A DNA stretch of 39,875 nucleotides, from the NCBI GenBank assembly GCA_945862505.1, contig CAMAYJ010000014.1, forward strand, positions 1 through 39,875, in the 5' to 3' direction. Shown in pieces: positions 1-7,777 of the stretch. The stretch comes from Bifidobacterium breve (GTDB lineage Bacteria > Actinomycetota > Acidimicrobiia > Acidimicrobiales > Acidimicrobilacustridaceae). Made by a program: the position numbers and the translations under genes. The notes below the pieces were generated by a model that saw only the letters and a program-made list of their open reading frames with translations, did no database searches and was not told the origin of the DNA. Within the stretch, counting starts at the first letter, position 1. Each line of letters starts with the position of its first letter.

Positions 1-61
1 TGCGGGCCCGGCGAGAGCTGCGTTGTTTGGGGGTCGGTCGTGCAGCAGCCAAGGGGGAATC

Positions 62-982
62 ATGTTTGAGTCATTTGCGCAGAATGGTGAAGACGTCGTG
101 CTTTGGCGGACCCTGGGGCACCTCCCCAGAGGACAGTGGATTGATGTCGGCGCTAACGATCCCGACACCGACTCGGTCACACGGGTCTTCTCCGATGCTG
201 GATGGACCGGAATCAATATCGAGCCGATGGAACCAGTCTTTTCCAATCTCTGCGAACGCAGGCCCAACGACATCAATCTCCGAATCGCCGTCGAGGATGT
301 AGAAGGTGAACGTGTGTACTTCGCTGTGGGAGCGGGTCGCGCCCTCAGCACGAACGATCCGGATGCGGCCGATCAGTATCGGCAATCGGGCATGTCGGTC
401 GAAGAAGTCATCGTTCCGACTCGCTCACTCGCTTCGATCTGGGACGAGTTCGTAGAAGGCGAGGTTCACTTTCTCAAGATTGACGTCGAAGGGGCCGAAG
501 CGAGTGTCCTGGGTGGAGCCGATCTTGCTCGCCATCGACCTTGGATCATCGTTGTCGAATCGGTCGAAGCGGTGAACATGGAAGCAGTGAGAGAGTTCGC
601 CCTTAGCACGCGTCCAATTCCAACTTCGCGACATTCCGAGTGGGAGCATTACCTACTTCATAACGGCTACCAGTTTGTTCTGTTTGATGGACTCAATCGC
701 TTTTACATCGCCCGGGAACACGAGGCGGCGCTAGTTCCACGGCTCGAAGCTCCGGTCAATGTCCTCGATCGTTCGATCGCTCCAACCGCCCGGCGAATGA
801 TTGCTGAGGTTCAAGATCATTTGGGACAGATCGATCGTGATCGGATGCTCGTCGCCGATCGCCTCAACGAAGCACTGTCAGAGCTTGACGCTCTTCGTGT
901 TGAGGTTTACGCGATTCAGAAAACGATCTCCTGGCGCGTCACCGCTCCACTTCGGAAAGTACGAGGCCTCCTGCAGCGTTAA
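62..982 (+). CDS. FkbM-family SAM-dependent O-methyltransferase
   Basis: This 306-aa protein is predicted to methylate a sugar hydroxyl using S-adenosylmethionine. The SAM-binding motif IDVGANDPDT lies at residues 27-36, an acidic turn IEPM follows at 53-56, and the family hallmark LKIDVEGAE is at 138-146. The last ~60 residues form a charged, heptad-like helix ending in a basic tail (SWRVTAPLRKVRG), a tail often seen on enzymes of polysaccharide clusters and possibly a membrane or partner contact. The ATG at 62 is chosen because a purine-rich ribosome site (AAGGGGG, 51-57) precedes it. The frame stays open to the window edge, so a longer form cannot be excluded. It converges on accA3. The family assignment is secure but the substrate is unknown. 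Confidence 0.85.
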   Translation: MFESFAQNGEDVVLWRTLGHLPRGQWIDVGANDPDTDSVTRVFSDAGWTGINIEPMEPVFSNLCERRPNDINLRIAVEDVEGERVYFAVGAGRALSTNDPDAADQYRQSGMSVEEVIVPTRSLASIWDEFVEGEVHFLKIDVEGAEASVLGGADLARHRPWIIVVESVEAVNMEAVREFALSTRPIPTSRHSEWEHYLLHNGYQFVLFDGLNRFYIAREHEAALVPRLEAPVNVLDRSIAPTARRMIAEVQDHLGQIDRDRMLVADRLNEALSELDALRVEVYAIQKTISWRVTAPLRKVRGLLQR

Positions 983-996
983 CCGATGAAAGAACA

Positions 997-1012
997 CCCA
1001 AAGCGAATTGGG
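997..1012. terminator. Weak hairpin between convergent genes
   Basis: CCCAA (997-1001) and TTGGG (1008-1012) form a 5-bp stem with a 6-nt loop in the 53-nt gap between the converging FkbM and accA3 genes. There is no T-tract. A bidirectional terminator is possible but weakly supported. Confidence 0.25.
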
Positions 1013-1035
1013 CTATGGCAGTTATCCACCGGTGG

Positions 1036-2799
1036 TCACTCGATCACCACCACGACATCGCCAGAGCCAACCGAGTCGCCAACAGCGACCTTGATCTCTT
1101 TGACGGTGCCGGCTTTGTCGGCGGTAATGTTGTTTTCCATTTTCATGGCTTCGAGCACGCACACGGTTGCTCCAGCTTCAACTTCCTGGCCGACTTCGAC
1201 CAGAAGCTTGACGATGGTTCCCTGCATGGGGACAGCGACGGAACCAGATCCTGAACCCGCCCCTGCGCCCGCTCCTGCTGAACGTCGGGGACGGCTTGAG
1301 CCGCCGCCAGCTCCGCCAGCAACAACGGCACCAGCCTGCGATTCAGGAACGAAGACCTTCACCGAGAAGCGCTTGCCATTGACTTCGACGTCGACGTCGC
1401 GCTGGACCTTGGCTTCGGACTCGCCGTCGGCAACCGTTGCAGTGCTTCCAACGTTGCTGAGGTCGAGCGTGTCTTCCACCCACTTGGTGGAGTGAATGCC
1501 GTCGACGAAGTCCTGATGTTCAAGAATTGCGAGGTCGGCGGGAATCGTTGTGGAGATTCCCTCAATGCGGAATTCACGCAGAGCGCGCAGTGTGCGACGA
1601 ATCGCAGTCTCGCGATCAGAGCCCCAGCAAATGAGCTTTCCTACGAGGTTGTCGTAGTACTGGCTGACGGTGTCGCCGGACTCGTAGCCGCCATCCCAGC
1701 GGGTGCCGAAACCAGCCGGAGGAACCAGCGTGGTGATGTGGCCGGGGGAGGGCAGGAACTTTCCTTGCGCCGGATCTTCCGCGTTGATGCGAATCTCGAT
1801 CGCATGTCCAGACAGTTCGATTGATTCCTGAGTGAACGAAAGCGGAAGGCCTGAAGCAACGCGGATCTGTTCCGCAACGAGGTCAATGCCCGACACCATT
1901 TCGGTGACGGGGTGTTCGACCTGAAGACGGGTGTTCATTTCGAGGAAGTAGAACTCGCCGTCTTGGAAAAGGAACTCGACGGTGCCAGCGTTGAAGTAGC
2001 CACATGCTTTCGCAACAGTGACTGCAGCTTCACCCATTGCTTGGCGAATCTCGGGCGGAAAGTTCGGTGCCGGACTTTCTTCAACGAGTTTTTGGTGGCG
2101 ACGTTGTGCAGAACAATCGCGTTCGGCAATCCAGACACAGTTTCCGTGGGTGTCGCCGATGATCTGCATCTCGATGTGGCGGGGCCACGTGAGGTAACGC
2201 TCGACGTAGCACTCATCGCGGCCGAAGCCCTTAAGCGCTTCGCTTCGTGCGGAATCGAATGCTTCAGCGGCCTCGTCTTCGCTGCGAACAACGCGCATAC
2301 CGCGTCCGCCACCGCCATAGGCGGCCTTGATTGCGACTGGCCAACCATGAGCTCTGCCGAAGGCAACTACCTCAGAAGAATCTTTGAGGAACTCGGTGGT
2401 TCCCGGAACGCCTTGCACTCCGGCGGCTTGTGCAGCAATACGACTTGAGACTTTGTCTCCCATGATTTCGATCGCACCAGGAGGTGGGCCGATAAACGTG
2501 ACTCCACGTTCGGTGATGGCGCGAGCGAAGTCGGTGTTCTCGGAGAAGAACCCATAACCAGGGTGCACACCGTCGGCGCCGCTGCGCTCGATGACATCGA
2601 GGATCAGTTCGGTGTTGAGGTAGCTCTCGGCTGCGGTCGTGCCGCCAAGCGCATAGGCCTCATCGGCGAGGCGCACATGGAGGGCATCACGGTCGAGATC
2701 GGAGTACACCGCCACAGTGGCGATGCCCATTTCCCGACAGGCGCGGATGACACGGACTGCAATTTCGCCGCGGTTGGCGATGAGGATCTTTTTAAGCAC
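1036..2799 (-). CDS. accA3: Acetyl/propionyl-CoA carboxylase alpha subunit (biotin carboxylase + BCCP)
   Basis: This 587-aa fused subunit carboxylates its own biotin with ATP and bicarbonate, then passes the carboxyl to a partner carboxyltransferase making malonyl- or methylmalonyl-CoA. The biotin carboxylase domain starts directly with LKKILIANRGEIA, carries a glycine-rich ATP loop (AAYGGGGRGMRVV) and the signature MNTRLQVEHPVTE. A Gly/Ala/Ser-rich linker leads to a C-terminal biotinyl domain with EAMKM, so K553 is the biotinylated lysine. The start is GTG, fixed by the conserved N-terminus. No carboxyltransferase (AccD) gene is in the window. The biotin ligase gene lies divergently just upstream. 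Acyl-CoA specificity cannot be read from this subunit alone. The accA3 name follows the mycobacterial counterpart. Confidence 0.95.
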   Translation of the reverse strand: MLKKILIANRGEIAVRVIRACREMGIATVAVYSDLDRDALHVRLADEAYALGGTTAAESYLNTELILDVIERSGADGVHPGYGFFSENTDFARAITERGVTFIGPPPGAIEIMGDKVSSRIAAQAAGVQGVPGTTEFLKDSSEVVAFGRAHGWPVAIKAAYGGGGRGMRVVRSEDEAAEAFDSARSEALKGFGRDECYVERYLTWPRHIEMQIIGDTHGNCVWIAERDCSAQRRHQKLVEESPAPNFPPEIRQAMGEAAVTVAKACGYFNAGTVEFLFQDGEFYFLEMNTRLQVEHPVTEMVSGIDLVAEQIRVASGLPLSFTQESIELSGHAIEIRINAEDPAQGKFLPSPGHITTLVPPAGFGTRWDGGYESGDTVSQYYDNLVGKLICWGSDRETAIRRTLRALREFRIEGISTTIPADLAILEHQDFVDGIHSTKWVEDTLDLSNVGSTATVADGESEAKVQRDVDVEVNGKRFSVKVFVPESQAGAVVAGGAGGGSSRPRRSAGAGAGAGSGSGSVAVPMQGTIVKLLVEVGQEVEAGATVCVLEAMKMENNITADKAGTVKEIKVAVGDSVGSGDVVVVIE

Positions 2800-2803
2800 G
2801 CCC

Positions 2804-2809
2804 TATGGT
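2804..2809 (+). promoter_or_regulatory. -10 box (TATGGT) for leaderless birA
   Basis: TATGGT lies exactly 7 nt before the in-frame GTG at 2817, the same geometry as at nine other genes here. Transcription would begin at or next to the start codon. The box overlaps the alternative ATG at 2805. Confidence 0.45.
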
Positions 2810-2816
2810 GGCACGC

Positions 2817-3617
2817 GTGAACAGGTCCTTCGCCACTTCTGAGGTCCCGGGCACCCGATTCGCCGATGTGCGTTGGGTGGCCGAGACCGGTTCTACCAAT
2901 CGAGACCTCCTCGAGGCTGCCGCCGAAGGGGTGCCCGAGGGCCTCGTTCTGGTGGCTGACCACCAAACCGCAGGCCGGGGAAGACTGGACCGGTCATGGA
3001 TAGCCCCTGCCGGGGCCTCATTGCTCGTCTCAGCGCTCCTGCGACCCACGACTGGCCCTCGCGAGCTCTTTCTTCTCACGCTGGCCTGTGGGCTCGCGGC
3101 GATCGATGCGGTGGACGAGGTCGCCGGGATTCGACCGGGTCTGAAATGGCCCAACGACCTCATCGTGGCCGAGGGGCCCCTCGCCGATCTGAAGCTGGCG
3201 GGAATCTTGGCGGAGTCCCATGTGGCCAATGGCCAGGTCGAGGCTGTCGTGATCGGTATGGGCCTGAATCTCGAATGGCCGGCAGATCTTCCTGAGGAAC
3301 TTTCGTTGACCGCGACCTCGGTCAATCACCTCACCGGTAATGCGGTCGATCGTGAACAAGTCCTTGTTGCTTGGCTGCGGCATTTTGATCGTCACCTCGT
3401 CGCGATCAGCAACGCCGCAGGCCGAATCCGATTCCTTGAAGACGTTCGTTCTGCCTCGTCAACGATTGGCCGCGATGTTCGCGTCGAGAGCGCCAACGAG
3501 TCATTCGATGGTCGGGCGGTTGGAATCGCCGACGACGGCCGACTGCTCGTTGACCGTAACGGAAGCATCGTTTCGGTGACAGTGGGCGACATCGTGCACG
3601 CCCGCCTGTTGTCGTGA
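2817..3617 (+). CDS. birA: Biotin--[acetyl-CoA-carboxylase] ligase
   Basis: This 266-aa enzyme activates biotin as biotinyl-AMP and attaches it to the BCCP lysine, here plausibly K553 of the adjacent carboxylase. Visible motifs are GSTNRDL near residue 25, the biotinyl-AMP loop GRGR at 53-56, KWPND at 110-114 and LKLAGIL around 126. There is no N-terminal helix-turn-helix, so it is the monofunctional class I type, not a biotin repressor. GTG 2817 is preferred because a TATGGT -10 box sits 7 nt upstream. An ATG at 2805 would add four residues. The start lies only 17 nt from the divergent accA3 start, so the two promoters must overlap the opposite coding sequences. Confidence 0.93.
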   Translation: MNRSFATSEVPGTRFADVRWVAETGSTNRDLLEAAAEGVPEGLVLVADHQTAGRGRLDRSWIAPAGASLLVSALLRPTTGPRELFLLTLACGLAAIDAVDEVAGIRPGLKWPNDLIVAEGPLADLKLAGILAESHVANGQVEAVVIGMGLNLEWPADLPEELSLTATSVNHLTGNAVDREQVLVAWLRHFDRHLVAISNAAGRIRFLEDVRSASSTIGRDVRVESANESFDGRAVGIADDGRLLVDRNGSIVSVTVGDIVHARLLS

Positions 3618-3624
3618 ATTGTCG

Positions 3625-4440
3625 CTAGGACGCAGAAAAGTTTTCGATGACGTCATTCGCAGCAGCGGTCTGCTGCGAATCACTCGCGAATCGGAGTTGG
3701 TCCACTCGGTGTACGGGTACAACACCCGTTGTCGACGAGGTAGTGAAAATTTCTGTTGCCTGTGCCAGATCAGCGGGGAACAGGTCGCGCTCGGTGGCGA
3801 TTCTTTTTTCGAGGAGCACTTCCCGAATGATCCCGGGCAGACATCCGGTATTGAGGGCTGGAGTAAAAATCTGTTCGTCAATGACTGCAAAGAGATTTGC
3901 CGTTGTGCATTCGCTGAGTCGACCGGTGCTGTCACAAAGAATTGCGTTATCGAATCCGTTGCTTCGGGCGAAACGAAGGATGGACGCGTTCTCGCCCCAA
4001 CTCGTGGACTTGAGTCCGGCGAGTGGAGATCGTTCATTGCGGACCCAGTCGACGGTGCACAGCGAAACCGATGAAGGCTTGGCGCCGATCGGAACCGCCG
4101 TGATAACTGTCAACGGCTGGCTTCCTCGCTCAAGGGCGGAAATTCCCGACCCAGGGGTAACGGTGATTCGCACGCGAGCATCACTCAAGTGGTTTGCATT
4201 GAGTAGCTGCGCTATCCCCGAGGTGATTTGATCGTCGGGCGGGGTGTTGGCAATGAGAAGTCGGTCGATTCCTGTTCGAAGACGTCGAAGATGGCGATCG
4301 ATGAAAACAGGATGTCGATCGCGGACGATCAACGTCTCGAAGATGCCATCGCCGAGGAGGAACCCGTGGTCGTTGGCCAAAAGCGAAGGTTTCGAACTTT
4401 CGACGAGTTCGCCATTGACCCAGATGACGTACGTACTCAT
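3625..4440 (-). CDS. pabC: Aminodeoxychorismate lyase (class IV aminotransferase fold)
   Basis: This 271-aa PLP enzyme would split 4-amino-4-deoxychorismate into 4-aminobenzoate and pyruvate for folate synthesis. It has the class IV opening (VNGEL, then HGFLLGDGIFETL at 25-37), the probable PLP lysine K144 in AGLKSTSWGENA, and the motif ECTTANLFAV at 177-186. The ATG at 4440 overlaps the pabB stop by four bases (ATGA), so translation is coupled. A longer in-frame start (4500) would run deep into pabB and is rejected. Class IV members are hard to separate from branched-chain or D-amino-acid aminotransferases by sequence, but coupling to pabB makes the lyase role the best reading. Confidence 0.85.
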   Translation of the reverse strand: MSTYVIWVNGELVESSKPSLLANDHGFLLGDGIFETLIVRDRHPVFIDRHLRRLRTGIDRLLIANTPPDDQITSGIAQLLNANHLSDARVRITVTPGSGISALERGSQPLTVITAVPIGAKPSSVSLCTVDWVRNERSPLAGLKSTSWGENASILRFARSNGFDNAILCDSTGRLSECTTANLFAVIDEQIFTPALNTGCLPGIIREVLLEKRIATERDLFPADLAQATEIFTTSSTTGVVPVHRVDQLRFASDSQQTAAANDVIENFSAS

Positions 4441-5474
4441 GCGGGTCGATAAGAAGCGAGAGCGATGAGACGTTCTGCTTTGAGTTCCGTTTCGGCCCAT
4501 TCACCATCCGCGGTCGAATCCCACGTGATTGCGCCACCAGTGCCAAAGCACAGTCGATTTTCATTGACCCAGAAGGTTCGGATTGCGACATTGAGTTCGC
4601 CGATTGATCGATCGGCGTCGACCCATCCGATTGAACCGCAATAGATATTGCGATCGACCGGCTCAAGTTCGCGAATCTTTCGGATGGCAGCGATCTTGGG
4701 AGCACCAGTCACAGAGCCCGGAGCGAAGGTTGCTTCGATGAGTTCCGGCCAACCAACGTTTGGGCGCAACTCACCTTCGACGGTGCTGACGAGATGGTCA
4801 AGGCCGGGATGATGTTGACGTTCGAGAAGGCCTGGCACGTGAACCGAACCGTGGTGACACACGCGACCAAAGTCATTTCGCACGAGGTCAACGATCATGA
4901 TGTTCTCGGCGCAGTCCTTCTCGCTGAAGTCGCCACCCGTTGACGTGGTTCCTTTGATCGGAGCCGAGCGAACTCGGGAACCGTCGCGAGCCAAGAAGAG
5001 TTCAGGTGATGCCGATGCGATTCTGAGACCGAGTTCAGGAAGTTCGATAACTGCGGAGAACGGTGCGGGGTTTGCCGCAGAAAGTTGTTCGCCCAAGGCG
5101 AGCATGGATGCCTCTGGGGAAAGCGGAGCGGACAATTGGCGAGTGAGATTCACTTGGTACACGTCGCCCGCTGCGATGGAATTGCGAATGTCGTGAACTC
5201 GTTGGGAAAACTCGGCTCGGGAAAGAGATGATGTCCACGATTCGAGTGCTGGGCCATTCCAAGGCAACGCAGAACGTGGCAGCGACACAGTGGGTCGACG
5301 ACGCTCGAATCGCGCGCAGATCGGCTCGCCGTCGAATGGCAGAACGACAGCCCACCAGCCCGATGAATCGAGCGCGGCAAGATCTGAGGTCACATCGGCA
5401 AGACCAGACGCGACCATGCCACCGACGACAGCGATTGGTTCGATACTCAGGGCGGTAAGGGTTGATGTGTTCAC
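4437..5474 (-). CDS. pabB: Aminodeoxychorismate synthase component I
   Basis: This 345-aa enzyme aminates chorismate to 4-amino-4-deoxychorismate, the first committed step to 4-aminobenzoate. The chorismate-binding domain shows VYQVNLTRQL (106-115), PIKGT (172-176), DLVRNDFGRV, GSVTGAPK and CGSIGW. Lysine (K174) in PIKGT separates PabB from anthranilate synthase, which has alanine there. At 345 aa it is shorter than the usual ~450, so the N-terminal region is reduced. The glutamine amidotransferase partner PabA is not in the window. The start is GTG, with a TAGGCT box 8 nt upstream. It heads a pabB-pabC operon divergent from the LCP gene. Confidence 0.93.
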   Translation of the reverse strand: MNTSTLTALSIEPIAVVGGMVASGLADVTSDLAALDSSGWWAVVLPFDGEPICARFERRRPTVSLPRSALPWNGPALESWTSSLSRAEFSQRVHDIRNSIAAGDVYQVNLTRQLSAPLSPEASMLALGEQLSAANPAPFSAVIELPELGLRIASASPELFLARDGSRVRSAPIKGTTSTGGDFSEKDCAENIMIVDLVRNDFGRVCHHGSVHVPGLLERQHHPGLDHLVSTVEGELRPNVGWPELIEATFAPGSVTGAPKIAAIRKIRELEPVDRNIYCGSIGWVDADRSIGELNVAIRTFWVNENRLCFGTGGAITWDSTADGEWAETELKAERLIALASYRPA

Positions 5475-5482
5475 TTACTTTG

Positions 5483-5488
5483 AGCCTA
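5483..5488 (-). promoter_or_regulatory. -10 box (TAGGCT) for pabB
   Basis: Read on the minus strand, TAGGCT is separated by 8 nt from the GTG start of pabB at 5474, predicting a leaderless or nearly leaderless transcript. No clear -35 element is visible. Confidence 0.5.
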
Positions 5489-5544
5489 CGACGGTCCCCG
5501 CGGCATCGACAGGTGGGCGACGTGGGTAACGAAGAAGGCTCCGG

Positions 5545-5550
5545 TAGTAT
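5545..5550 (+). promoter_or_regulatory. -10 box (TAGTAT) for the LCP gene
   Basis: TAGTAT is followed by 7 nt and then GTG at 5558. This supports the shorter start for the LCP protein and a leaderless mRNA. Confidence 0.55.
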
Positions 5551-5557
5551 TCGGCTT

Positions 5558-6730
5558 GTGCGTCATCCGTCCCGCACGTGGCCCCAGCGGCTGCTGCTCT
5601 CACTGAATATCTTCGTCGTGTTCGCCTGCCTCCTAGCGGCAGGCGGTTTGGCGTGGGCGTATAACCAGGCCAGTGCACTGCCACGGATCGACGTGGGTTC
5701 CTCGCTTCAGGCGGTAAGCGCTCCAGGCGAGGCAATGAATATATTGCTGGTGGGTATTGACGATGGCATGGGGTTGGCTGAAGGCGATCCGGTGCTTCGT
5801 GGTCGGAGCAAGTCGCTCAACACCGACACGATCATGATCTTGCGAGTCGAGCCGAAAACGCAGCAGGCATCGTTGCTGTCATTGCCGCGAGATCTCTGGG
5901 TCGATATCGCTGGTGGCGGTCAAGGCCGCATCAACTCCGCACTTGCGCTAGGTGGGCCAGAGCGTTTAATCCAGACGATCAATCAGGACTTCGGTATTCC
6001 GATCAATCACTACGCAATGGTTGACTTCCAAGGCTTTGAATCATTGGTCAAGGCAGTCAATGGTGTACCTGTCTATTTCAATTTCCCGTCTCGTGACCAA
6101 GCCACCGGCTTATTTCAATACGACGTCGGATGTCAGACGTTGAATAGTGAGCAAGCACTCGCATTCGCTCGATCTCGTCATTTCGAAATTTCTCGCGACA
6201 ACATGAGGACATGGCAAGAAGATCCGACAAGTGATTTCGGTCGGGTCACTCGTCAGCAGCAGTTCGTCCGTGCAGCGCTAAAGAAGGCCGTTGCCCAAGG
6301 CGTCCGCAACCCATTTGTCTTGAAGGAATTCCTCGATATCGCGAAGAAAAGTGTCACGCTTGATACGGAGTTCACGGTTCAGCAACTTATTGATCTTGGT
6401 TCACAATTCCGAACGTTCGATCCGGATGCTCTCGTGAGCTTCACGCCGGTCGCCACCGGCATGATCGTGGGTGCCGCGAGTGTTCTTGAGTTGAACGTCG
6501 CTGCGTCGCAGCCAATATTCGATGTGTTCCGCGGGTTGCGTCCGATTCCTAGCCCTAATGCTGTTCCGGACTTGAGTGGGCTTACGACGTCAACCACGGC
6601 ATCTTCACCGTCAAGTTCAAGCGCGGTAACCGCGTCAACACTTGGAACCACAACGGCGACGCAAGCCGTCACCACGACAACGTTGAGCGAATTCATACCC
6701 CGCGTGCCCGACGGTCAGACCTGCGGCTAA
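5558..6730 (+). CDS. LytR-CpsA-Psr (LCP) family cell-wall glycopolymer ligase
   Basis: This 390-aa protein is anchored by one transmembrane helix (about residues 12-35), with its catalytic domain outside the cell. LCP proteins transfer glycans from polyprenyl-pyrophosphate carriers to peptidoglycan or similar acceptors. The domain starts at MNILLVGIDD (60-69) and shows LNTDTIMIL, LSLPRDLWV (R111), GRIN and the late FARSRH motif, whose arginines and aspartates bind the pyrophosphate. The C-terminus is a Ser/Thr-rich stretch (about residues 330-375) ending in GQTCG. That cysteine and the one in DVGCQTL could pair. GTG 5558 is preferred: it has a -10 box 7 nt upstream and begins just before the membrane anchor. 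A frame open from 5462 would overlap pabB. Confidence 0.9.
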   Translation: MRHPSRTWPQRLLLSLNIFVVFACLLAAGGLAWAYNQASALPRIDVGSSLQAVSAPGEAMNILLVGIDDGMGLAEGDPVLRGRSKSLNTDTIMILRVEPKTQQASLLSLPRDLWVDIAGGGQGRINSALALGGPERLIQTINQDFGIPINHYAMVDFQGFESLVKAVNGVPVYFNFPSRDQATGLFQYDVGCQTLNSEQALAFARSRHFEISRDNMRTWQEDPTSDFGRVTRQQQFVRAALKKAVAQGVRNPFVLKEFLDIAKKSVTLDTEFTVQQLIDLGSQFRTFDPDALVSFTPVATGMIVGAASVLELNVAASQPIFDVFRGLRPIPSPNAVPDLSGLTTSTTASSPSSSSAVTASTLGTTTATQAVTTTTLSEFIPRVPDGQTCG

Positions 6731-6746
6731 GCCTCTGCTGAAGGCT
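6730..6746. terminator. Hairpin between convergent LCP and fcl genes
   Basis: AGCCT (6730-6734) pairs with AGGCT (6742-6746) around a 7-nt loop, filling the 20-nt gap between two converging genes. There is no T-tract. The position suits a bidirectional terminator but the stem is short. Confidence 0.3.
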
Positions 6747-6750
6747 GCGA

Positions 6751-7728
6751 TCAGACGGGGCGAGCTTCGGCCTCGACGCGATTTGCTAGGTACCAGTCGA
6801 GTGTTTTCTTCAGGCCTTCGTCGAACGTCGTGCCGGCGTTGAATCCGAATTCCTGGCGCGCTCTCGAACCGTCGACACCTCGGCGGGGTTGACCATCGGG
6901 CTTGGTGGTATCCCAGTGGACTTCGCCTTCGAATCCGACGAGTTTCACAATTATCTCGACGAGATCTCGGATGGGCAGTTCTCGATCGGCGCCGAGGTTG
7001 ACCGGCTGGTCACTGTTGTAAAACTCGGCGGCGAGAGCGATCCCCTCCGCAGCATCATTGACGAAGAGGAATTCCCGACTCGCTGAACCAGTTCCCCAAA
7101 CCTCTAGGGAATCGGCACCTGATTCTTTCGCGTCGACAGCCTTCTTGATGAGCGCTGGAATCACATGTGAAACCGCCGGATGGAACTTGTCGCGCGGACC
7201 GTAAAGGTTTGTTGGCATGAGATAGATCGCGTCTTGGCCATATTGGGCTCGGTTGGCTTGAACTTGAACAAGTTGAGCGAGTTTGGCAATTCCGTAGGGT
7301 GCGTTTGTTTCCTCGGGATACCCCTGCCAAAGCGATGCCTCGGCAAAGGGAACAGGCGTGAATTTCGGGTAGGAACAGATCGTGCCGACCATCACGGTCT
7401 TTGGTGTGTTTTGGAGACGGGCTTCGTCAAGCACATAAGTGCCCATAAGGAGATTGTCGAGATAGAGCTCGGCGGGGCGCTCCATGTTCGCTCCGATGCC
7501 TCCAACTCGCGCCGCAAGATGAATGACGAGATCGGGTTGCGTGTCGGTGAACATCTTTGTGACGGCCAAGCGGTCGCGAAGGTCATACTCAGCGCTTGAG
7601 GGAGCAAAGAGTGCCTTCGCACCTCGTGCTTGCACCCGATCGACAACTGCTTGGCCGAGAAACCCGCGTCCACCGGTGATCAGGACCTTTCGGTCGTTCC
7701 AGAAGGCGCTGTTTGGTGCAAACTCCAT
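6751..7728 (-). CDS. fcl: GDP-L-fucose synthase (epimerase/reductase)
   Basis: This 325-aa extended short-chain dehydrogenase would convert GDP-4-keto-6-deoxy-D-mannose, the Gmd product, to GDP-L-fucose with NADPH. The dinucleotide loop GGRGFLG is at 19-25, LAARVGGIGANMERPAE at 71-87 is typical of the family, and Y145/K149 in YGIAK form the catalytic pair. The segment VGTICSYPKF around 114-123 supplies the usual Ser/Cys. Length matches the family. It converges on the LCP gene and is divergent from the GT4 operon, which probably uses its product. A TAGGGT -10 box 6 nt before the ATG suggests leaderless expression. Related reductases are possible, but gmd lies in the same window. Confidence 0.88.
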   Translation of the reverse strand: MEFAPNSAFWNDRKVLITGGRGFLGQAVVDRVQARGAKALFAPSSAEYDLRDRLAVTKMFTDTQPDLVIHLAARVGGIGANMERPAELYLDNLLMGTYVLDEARLQNTPKTVMVGTICSYPKFTPVPFAEASLWQGYPEETNAPYGIAKLAQLVQVQANRAQYGQDAIYLMPTNLYGPRDKFHPAVSHVIPALIKKAVDAKESGADSLEVWGTGSASREFLFVNDAAEGIALAAEFYNSDQPVNLGADRELPIRDLVEIIVKLVGFEGEVHWDTTKPDGQPRRGVDGSRARQEFGFNAGTTFDEGLKKTLDWYLANRVEAEARPV

Positions 7729-7734
7729 GGCGTT

Positions 7735-7740
7735 ACCCTA
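7735..7740 (-). promoter_or_regulatory. -10 box (TAGGGT) for fcl
   Basis: On the minus strand TAGGGT is followed by 6 nt and the fcl ATG at 7728, the leaderless geometry seen repeatedly in this window. Confidence 0.55.
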
Positions 7741-7759
7741 CTGATCGTCAGACCACCAC

Positions 7760-7765
7760 TAGGTT
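7760..7765 (+). promoter_or_regulatory. Candidate -10 box (TAGGTT) for the GT4 operon
   Basis: TAGGTT sits 12 nt before the ATG at 7778 and would give a leader of about 6 nt. It is divergent from the fcl promoter 20 nt away. Confidence 0.35.
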
Positions 7766-7777
7766 GCTTTTAGGGCG

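Noticed and set aside
1..61. Possible end of an upstream gene
   Set aside because: One frame runs from the edge to a stop at 67-69, overlapping the FkbM start, but the piece is too short to identify.
761..870. Clusters of CGATCG/GATC here and elsewhere
   Set aside because: They look frequent, but GATC-containing codons for Asp, Ile and Arg are favoured in this genome. Without a computed expectation this cannot be called a repeat or a HIP1-like element.
1026..1035. Palindrome CCACCGGTGG next to the accA3 stop
   Set aside because: It is a 10-bp palindrome with no loop and no second copy as an operator, and is likely chance.
986..2820. Several plus-strand open frames opposite accA3
   Set aside because: They are antisense shadows of a well-conserved carboxylase gene, have no ribosome sites, and one is a low-complexity Pro/Thr string.
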